From the NCBI GenBank assembly GCA_022836615.1, contig MU405216.1, positions 186,001 through 250,000 on the forward strand: a DNA stretch of 64,000 nt, in the 5' to 3' direction. Below the pieces are notes generated by a model that did no database searches, was not told where the DNA came from, and saw nothing but the letters and a program-made list of their open reading frames with translations. Numbering within the stretch: the first letter of the stretch is position 1; each line of letters opens with the position of its first letter. This DNA comes from Annulohypoxylon bovei var. microspora. Taxonomy: Eukaryota > Ascomycota > Sordariomycetes > Xylariales > Hypoxylaceae. Shown in pieces: positions 58,236 through 64,000 of the stretch. Both the position numbers and the translations under genes were made by a program.

Positions 58236-58242
58236 TTATATA
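58236..58242 (-). promoter_or_regulatory. TATA box of the GH7 gene
   Basis: On the minus strand the bases read TATATAA, about 100 bp upstream of the GH7 start codon. Confidence 0.6.
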
Positions 58243-58720
58243 CACCAACGACGTGGTGTTTTGCCCAGCAATAAACCTTCTTGACTCCATATTGCCGGCA
58301 ACAGGCTCCGTCTCGACAAGGCCAAATCGTGGCAGGGCACAGTCGATCACTGACCTTCTCGGCCCTATGACCATTTTGAATTAGATTAAAATCTCAATTA
58401 TGCTGCTAAGGCTCCGGCGGGTGTTCCAAGGATGAAGGGCTGCGGTTGGTCCCCACGACAGAGTGTAGCCTGTACCACGTTCGTTCTCGAATCTTGGGGG
58501 CGACGATACGAAACGGGGGTCAGTACGTCCAAGGCCAGACAAGTCACTGTCCAAAACGGTCATCGTACGTTGGTATAGCCAATAAAACGAGCGCGTTTGA
58601 TAGATGTGACGATCCAAATAATGAACCAAGAAAAACATCACTGATATTAGATACCTGGAGGGCTCACTACATACTTCCGATGCAATATAGATAGGTTTCA
58701 GGATCATGGCCCGAAGTAAC

Positions 58721-58737
58721 CTGGGGTATTTGCGGGG
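58721..58737 (+). promoter_or_regulatory. Paired CreA/CRE1-type sites upstream of GH7
   Basis: CTGGGG and GCGGGG are separated by five bases, about 583 bp upstream of the GH7 start. Both match SYGGRG, the carbon-catabolite repressor site, and closely spaced pairs are the functional form in other fungi. An XlnR-type GGCTAAA occurs on the minus strand at 59122-59128. Function is inferred. Confidence 0.45.
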
Positions 58738-61107
58738 AATGGGGGCAGACGCTGATTCGGGGATGTCAGGCGTGGCAAGATGGACGTATTTGCCTCAGTG
58801 ATGGCTTCGCGGCCCGTTATATCCATCCCGGAGATCGAGCCGCCGCTTTGGGGTGGAAACAAGACAGCGAAGCGGGGCCTCCAGAAGAAACATTCAAACT
58901 AGAACGGAGGACGATTCCTCCACCGGAGTCTTAAGCGAGCCTAAACAACGGCGATGACGCGAAGCCAGAGCCGCGGCTAGTCCTACCATACCTCCGAATT
59001 TGCATTGTAAGTCTGTAGCTACAAGCTGTGATAGTATCGGGCATTGCTGTGAGGAAACGAAACACGCAAAAGACGCCCAAACTTTTCGCGTTTTTTTCGA
59101 ATTCCCCTCGGTGCGCCCGGGTTTAGCCATGCTAGTGCGCCACCGCACGAGGGGATCTCAGCAGCGAGATCTGGCGTAACCCAATACAGCGATAGTATTG
59201 GAGGAACAAGTTGCTAAAGGAAACGATCGACAGCTTAAAATGCCGTTAACGTTTACGATGCCGAGACTGGGGTTGTGGAAAATATCTGTCGATATTATCC
59301 AAGGGTGCAACGGACGCCAAGTCAGGTAAGCTCCGTGGAGAGAGCCTGGTAAAGGCACTTTCTACTGTCCAATATATTTAGCCAATTGATGCCTGGTTCC
59401 TTGGAGAAACTCATGCAGGTCCTCGCGTGGTGTGGTTCGTCCGAACTTCATCTCACCAAGTGATCAAGTTGCCAAGACCGGTCTAACTCTGAACATCTAG
59501 GTATTTCTAGTCCTGCCGCGACACGGCGGCGCTCTATAGGCCAACGGGAACGCTAGTAGAGCGATGCGGTCCGTGAAGTTCGACTATATAGATGTTATTC
59601 TATAGGGACTCAGATGATTTGAGTCTCTTGGCTTATGCGTGAAAGTTTTTAACTAGGCTCGAAATATGTTATACTCGCATGATACTTTGAGCCTGGATAA
59701 TCTACATGAAGAAATGACTTTAGGCACCTAGCCGGCCTCCATATAATATTATCAAAGCGAGAGATGGGGTGAATAGGGCGCTCGGTTAACCTATCAATGA
59801 GAAATCTTCCGTCCTGCGGATGTTGCCATTAATATGTAAAATGAAACCATATCGCTATTCTAACGCGGTGGGATAATTTGAACCTTATGCCTTCGCCTCC
59901 TATATTTATCTAAGCCACCCAATAGATCGGTGGCGACTATGGAGATTAAGGGTTCTTCGCTGGACTCCAATGTTGCGACTTAATATACTTTATAAGCGCC
60001 TCATAGACGCAAAGCTCCACCATCGGGTAGTCAAAACAACTTGATGGACCCTCAGGAAGCTGGGCAACGCCCATCTCCGCCGAGAACTCAAGAAGATGCG
60101 CTCTTAATGGCGAGTATTTTACGTAAGGGGGCGTCGGAATGTAGTTTCCAATAAGATCATGACTAGGGCTGTCAAGTTCTCACTTATATTCCCATGTGTT
60201 TTTCTGAATCCTAATATGGCAGCCCTAATATCGGAGTTTGGGTCCTGAAAAGCCATCCGTAGGGAGAACTAGATAACCGAGATATAAACATAGTTCTTGC
60301 ATATATCACTTAACTAGGTAGTTATTGGACCTTTAGTAGTTGTTTCTAGATCAAAATCTAGGCATATTACAAGTGCGGGAGACTACCTAGACGGTAAAAG
60401 GGGGCGAGTTAGAGGGGATAGGAAAAAGCAAGACCTAGTCTTAGTGACTAAATGAACTATACATCATGTATGATGATTAATTTAAGTGTATAGAGCTTGT
60501 GATCATACTCTTCGTAGATGGCGCAGGCTTTGTCAAGTTTATATCGCACATAACTTAAGTAGAGACTGATAAAATGTAGGTTGATCAACCCCTATGGATT
60601 GTTCGAGATTTCTAGTCAACCAACAAGCAGAATACCATATATTTGGTCAATCAAGCATGCATCGCATCACTATGCTCACAATATTAACAGTATCAACCGG
60701 GGAGGCAACATCCAGAGATCATGGGTAGCAAGCTTCAATTCTCAGAGCTCACTTTATCATACAAGCCCAATTCGGAACACTGATCGTACAAATGTAAACA
60801 CAGTTGTTAAGACACCTAGCTAAGACAAACCCGAAGCCAGATTCACATCAACAACCAATCAGTAAGTTGGAGTTTCTTAGTAAAAATAATAAAGCAGTAA
60901 AGCTAAAGTACCTAGGTACAGAAGCAAATTGCAACAGAATAAAGCAGGACGGCATAGGGGTATCCTTAACTCAACCCAACTCAGCGTATTTCGTTTATGT
61001 AGCTCCTCCAGCTGTTCATTAACCACCAGCCACCACCGCGATCATAGGCCTTTGATCATTGTCATGAACCTTGACATCCAGCTAAAATCAAATCGTATCG
61101 TAACCCA

Positions 61108-63774
61108 TTAGTTCAGCTCATCCTCGGCCGCAACATCCTCCCACTTTCTCGCCGGCAGCTTTCGAACCTTTTTCGTAGGGCTGCCGCTGCTGGACACCTT
61201 TAGGACCTTCTTGTCCTCGGCACCATTCATGCGCAGCTGCTCCATGCGGTTTCCAAGCCCCGCCAACGCATCAGCTCCAACCGTAGAGGACCTGGTGCTG
61301 GGCACGTCGCCCCTCTCTTGAAGCGGCGAACGTTTGCTTGGCGTGCGGCCAGAGAGCTCGCGCTTCAGGATCGCGACCTCTCTCCGCAATCGATCGTTCT
61401 CTTCCTCTAGGTTCTCGATGAGTATGTTCTCCTTATCCTCATTCTCGACATCGTCGTCATCGGAGCTCGGCGCCGTGACCGTGACTACTCCGACGGTTCG
61501 GGCTAGCACCTCGACCTTGCGGTCCCAGTGCTCCTCGCCGCGCTCCTGCTCCATGGATAGAGATGCCTTCCAACGCGCCATTTCCAGGGACAGTCGCTGC
61601 TCGAAGTCTGCATAGCATTCTTCCCGGATCTCTTGCTCGAAATCTGCGATGCGGTCTTCCATTGATAGCATATGCGCTTCAGCGGTCATGCGCTCTTCAG
61701 ATTCTCGTGCTAGCTCGGCATTCAGTTGATCGATCATATCTGCCATCCTGGCAATCTCCAATGCCGCATTCTCCATTGTTGCTCGTTCCGTATCAGACAT
61801 GGGCGAGAACGTCCGGCTATGGGTGCCAGAGGGTTGAAAGTAAGATCTTTGGTGAGACATGACAGGTGAGCTTGCAGGACTATAAGAGCCTACGCTGGAT
61901 TCTGATTGACCTGAATGCATTGTAATGTTCGCATTGGCCAAGATAGTAGACGTGATAGAAGGGATGCGTGGGACGGTGACCTCACGAGCCAGAGCACTAT
62001 ATCGTAGGATCTGAGACGTCGCGTTGAAGTCGCCCAATGGATCGGCAGTAACGATCATGACCGCTTTCTGAGGTGCACGCTTGCTAATAGCAGAATGTGA
62101 TTGCGAAGCTGAAGGGAATGAGTTGGAGAAAAGCAACTCGGTGAGCTTGCATTGACGGAAGGGAACTAGGTTAGGCTATCGTCGACTGTTAGTGAGAGCT
62201 CTGAACGTTGCTGGTGAAATATGTCACTTACCTTAGTTGTGTTGCTAGCATCACTTTGCATTTGCAGACATTGTCCAAGATACATCAAGCTTTCATTGAT
62301 CTTGCCCGCCTCAGCAAGTGTCGTGCCTTGAGTCTTGGCATCTCTCGCTCGTTCACTACCAGCCAGGTCAACAATGCTAAGGGTGCTGGTACCCCATCGT
62401 CCATTATTGCGGCCGCGCCGCCTCTTCTTAATCTCGACACAGAAGAATCCGTGACTTCTTGACGACACGCTATTACTACCCGTGCCGGCGACTCGCCTCT
62501 CATGTAATCCGGCCTCAAGAACCATTAGCGCTTCATTCATATTACCACATATAATCTTTCGAAGCCCGGCTACAACTTTACGGTCAGGGGACAACTCCGT
62601 AGGCTTGAACAGGAGCGGTCGTCGTCGATATTCCTTCGTGGCATTCGACTTGATAGGGGGGGTCAGAAGGTCGAAGATTCGGTCGTTATATACTTCGTAC
62701 ATGGAGATAACGATAGCATATTCGGCAGACGGGTCGCAGGACGCTCGAACTGAACTAATATCGGGAGCCTGAGGGAGAGCGGATAGTCGCTGCAGGTGGC
62801 GTCTCGGAGTCGGTATCGGCGGCAGTGGAAAGTCGCCCTTGATTGGAGATTTAGTAACGCTCTTCTTATTTCTCACAGCTGAAGTAAGAGACATGTAATG
62901 TTTCTTGGGTGACGTAGAGTCGGCCAACTTTGGCTTGATAGACGCAACTTGCGCCGGGGTTCGCGGTATCATAATATTCCGTTGGCTAGGAGGTGTTGAA
63001 AGTAAAGTTATTCTCGATAGGTCATCCTTGTGACTAACAACTCGAATACTCTTAGGGCTGTCTGGAAAACAACCAGGCAGAGAAGGAGTGTTATTGAGTA
63101 CAGAAGGTCGAACGAAATTATTCGGGGGTCCTACAATCATTGGTGTTGCGGCTCTAGACCCAGCTCTAGATGGACCATTGAAGTCGCTATACACCGTCTC
63201 GAGGAATGCCGGAGCAGAGTGGATGGATGCTTCAGATGCATCCGAGGATCTTATACTGCTCTCCAAGATAGGAGACGTATCGCAGTCAACAAGATTTGAG
63301 TCGATAGATCGGAATACTACGTCAAGAGCAAGCTGGGTTAAACCTCGCTGACTTCGGGATCCAAGCATTGTATGTGTCTAGCGATGTTAGTTAGTGAATA
63401 CTCGTACAACATGTTCGCGACACCCCAGCTGGATGTACCTTGCCCGAACCAGTGACTCCCAGAGTCGCCAGCAAGCCGTCTGTGCCGTCGCCTCCATGAG
63501 GTGCTAACACGCCCTCAACTAAGGGAAGCACTCTAGTACCCTGGAATAGGTCAAGCTGAGTAGCATCCTCTTCGAAGACTTGAGTAAATGCGAATTTCTC
63601 AATCGCTCGTCTTCGATCGTTCGGAGGGTTCAATGTGATGTGTGTGGGCGCATTGTGTTCTGTAGGCTCCTCTACCAAAAGGAAACGTTCCGCGCTAGAA
63701 TTATTAGCTGGAGGAGGACGTAGTCGTAAATAAACCTGAAAAAGGTTTGCGTGCGCTTTTTGAGGCGACTCCAT
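61108..63774 (-). CDS. Kinesin-6 family motor (Klp9/MKLP-like)
   Basis: An 849-residue motor. The exons are 63774-63439, 63377-62232 and 62175-61108. The motor starts at NLFQVYLRLRPPP; the P-loop is GVTGSGKT (106-113), completed across the first intron. Other marks are SSRSHGF (switch I), SIVDLAGSERA (switch II) and VPFRQCKLTELLFSNSF. A long insert of about 190 residues lies between helix alpha-2 (ALDVVFRSI) and strand beta-4 (ISMYEVYNDRIFDLL). This is loop 6, the hallmark of kinesin-6. The insert carries CDK-type sites SPKK, SPIK and TPRR. After the motor come a Ser-rich neck, a coiled coil (about ERATMENAALEIARMADMIDQ onward) and a basic C-terminus. Kinesin-6 acts at the anaphase spindle midzone. 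The last intron uses an acceptor giving KPNLVPFRQ. Confidence 0.92.
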
Positions 63775-64000
63775 GATGGTGATAAAACTGAAAAGGTGTA
63801 TGTAAAGCGTAAAGCGTAAAGCGGTGAGAAAAGAACAATGTAATGCGAATGCAATTACATGCAGCAGAGAAGGTGCACAAATCGGCCTTTAGATTTGTAC
63901 GTTGTTTTACAATGCAAGAAATATTCCGTTCGGCGCGAATGCAACAGTTGTAGTGAAAATGGTTGGAGGTTGAAATGTTTGAAGGTGGATAAAAATTCAA

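Larger units (their letters stand above)
58139..61107. other. Gene desert, 3 kb
   Basis: The first kilobase is the GH7 promoter. Beyond that I see no coding frame with a domain, only AT-rich sequence, a CTAGGTAGTTA motif near 60314 and a TACCTAGGTACA at about 60909. The end is the 3' flank of the kinesin gene. Confidence 0.6.

Noticed and set aside
1..64000. CRISPR arrays, rRNA genes, intact transposons
   Set aside because: No regularly spaced repeats, rRNA cores, transposase, reverse transcriptase or long terminal repeats were recognised.

Overview
This is nuclear DNA of a filamentous ascomycete (Pezizomycotina, most likely a sordariomycete). The genes are monocistronic and mostly split by short introns (about 48-108 nt; one of 154 nt) with GTATGT/GTAAGT donors and CTAAC-like branch sites. 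The families also fit: a highly reducing polyketide synthase, Zn2Cys6 regulators, a HET-domain protein, a QDE-2-type Argonaute, an ascomycete laccase and a GH7 cellobiohydrolase. The species cannot be fixed from the sequence alone. I rebuilt gene models by hand, choosing splice sites so that exon lengths sum to whole codons and conserved motifs read through the joins.

Region 1 (1-24739) looks like a secondary-metabolite locus. It holds a highly reducing PKS running off the left edge (KS-MAT-DH visible), a DHA1-type MFS exporter, an AflR-like Zn2Cys6 regulator, a FAD-dependent monooxygenase, a DUF3237 protein, a dienelactone hydrolase-like enzyme, a second Zn2Cys6 regulator, a secreted six-bladed propeller related to the hetero-Diels-Alderase/SMP-30 group, and a divergently transcribed laccase. 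A plausible logic is chain synthesis by the PKS, oxidation by the monooxygenase and laccase, cyclisation or hydrolysis by the propeller and hydrolase, and export by the MFS protein. The product is unknown.

Region 2 (24740-45769) begins with a 3.1 kb gene desert. It then carries a concentrative nucleoside transporter, an Argonaute, a 3.7 kb desert, an S28 serine peptidase, two Ser/Thr-rich single-pass membrane proteins, a GT25-like glycosyltransferase and a tiny secreted eight-cysteine protein encoded by two short exons.

Region 3 (45770-64000) carries an OPT oligopeptide transporter, a HET-domain protein, a DUF1295/steroid-reductase-like membrane protein with an unusual seven-copy N-terminal repeat, a frame-broken C2H2-type protein, a GH7 cellobiohydrolase, a 3 kb desert and a kinesin-6 with a long loop-6 insert carrying CDK-type sites. 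A short palindromic motif built on CCTAGGTAGGTACC recurs in many intergenic regions, and two short interstitial telomere-like tracts lie in region 1. I found no rRNA, convincing tRNA, CRISPR array or intact transposon.
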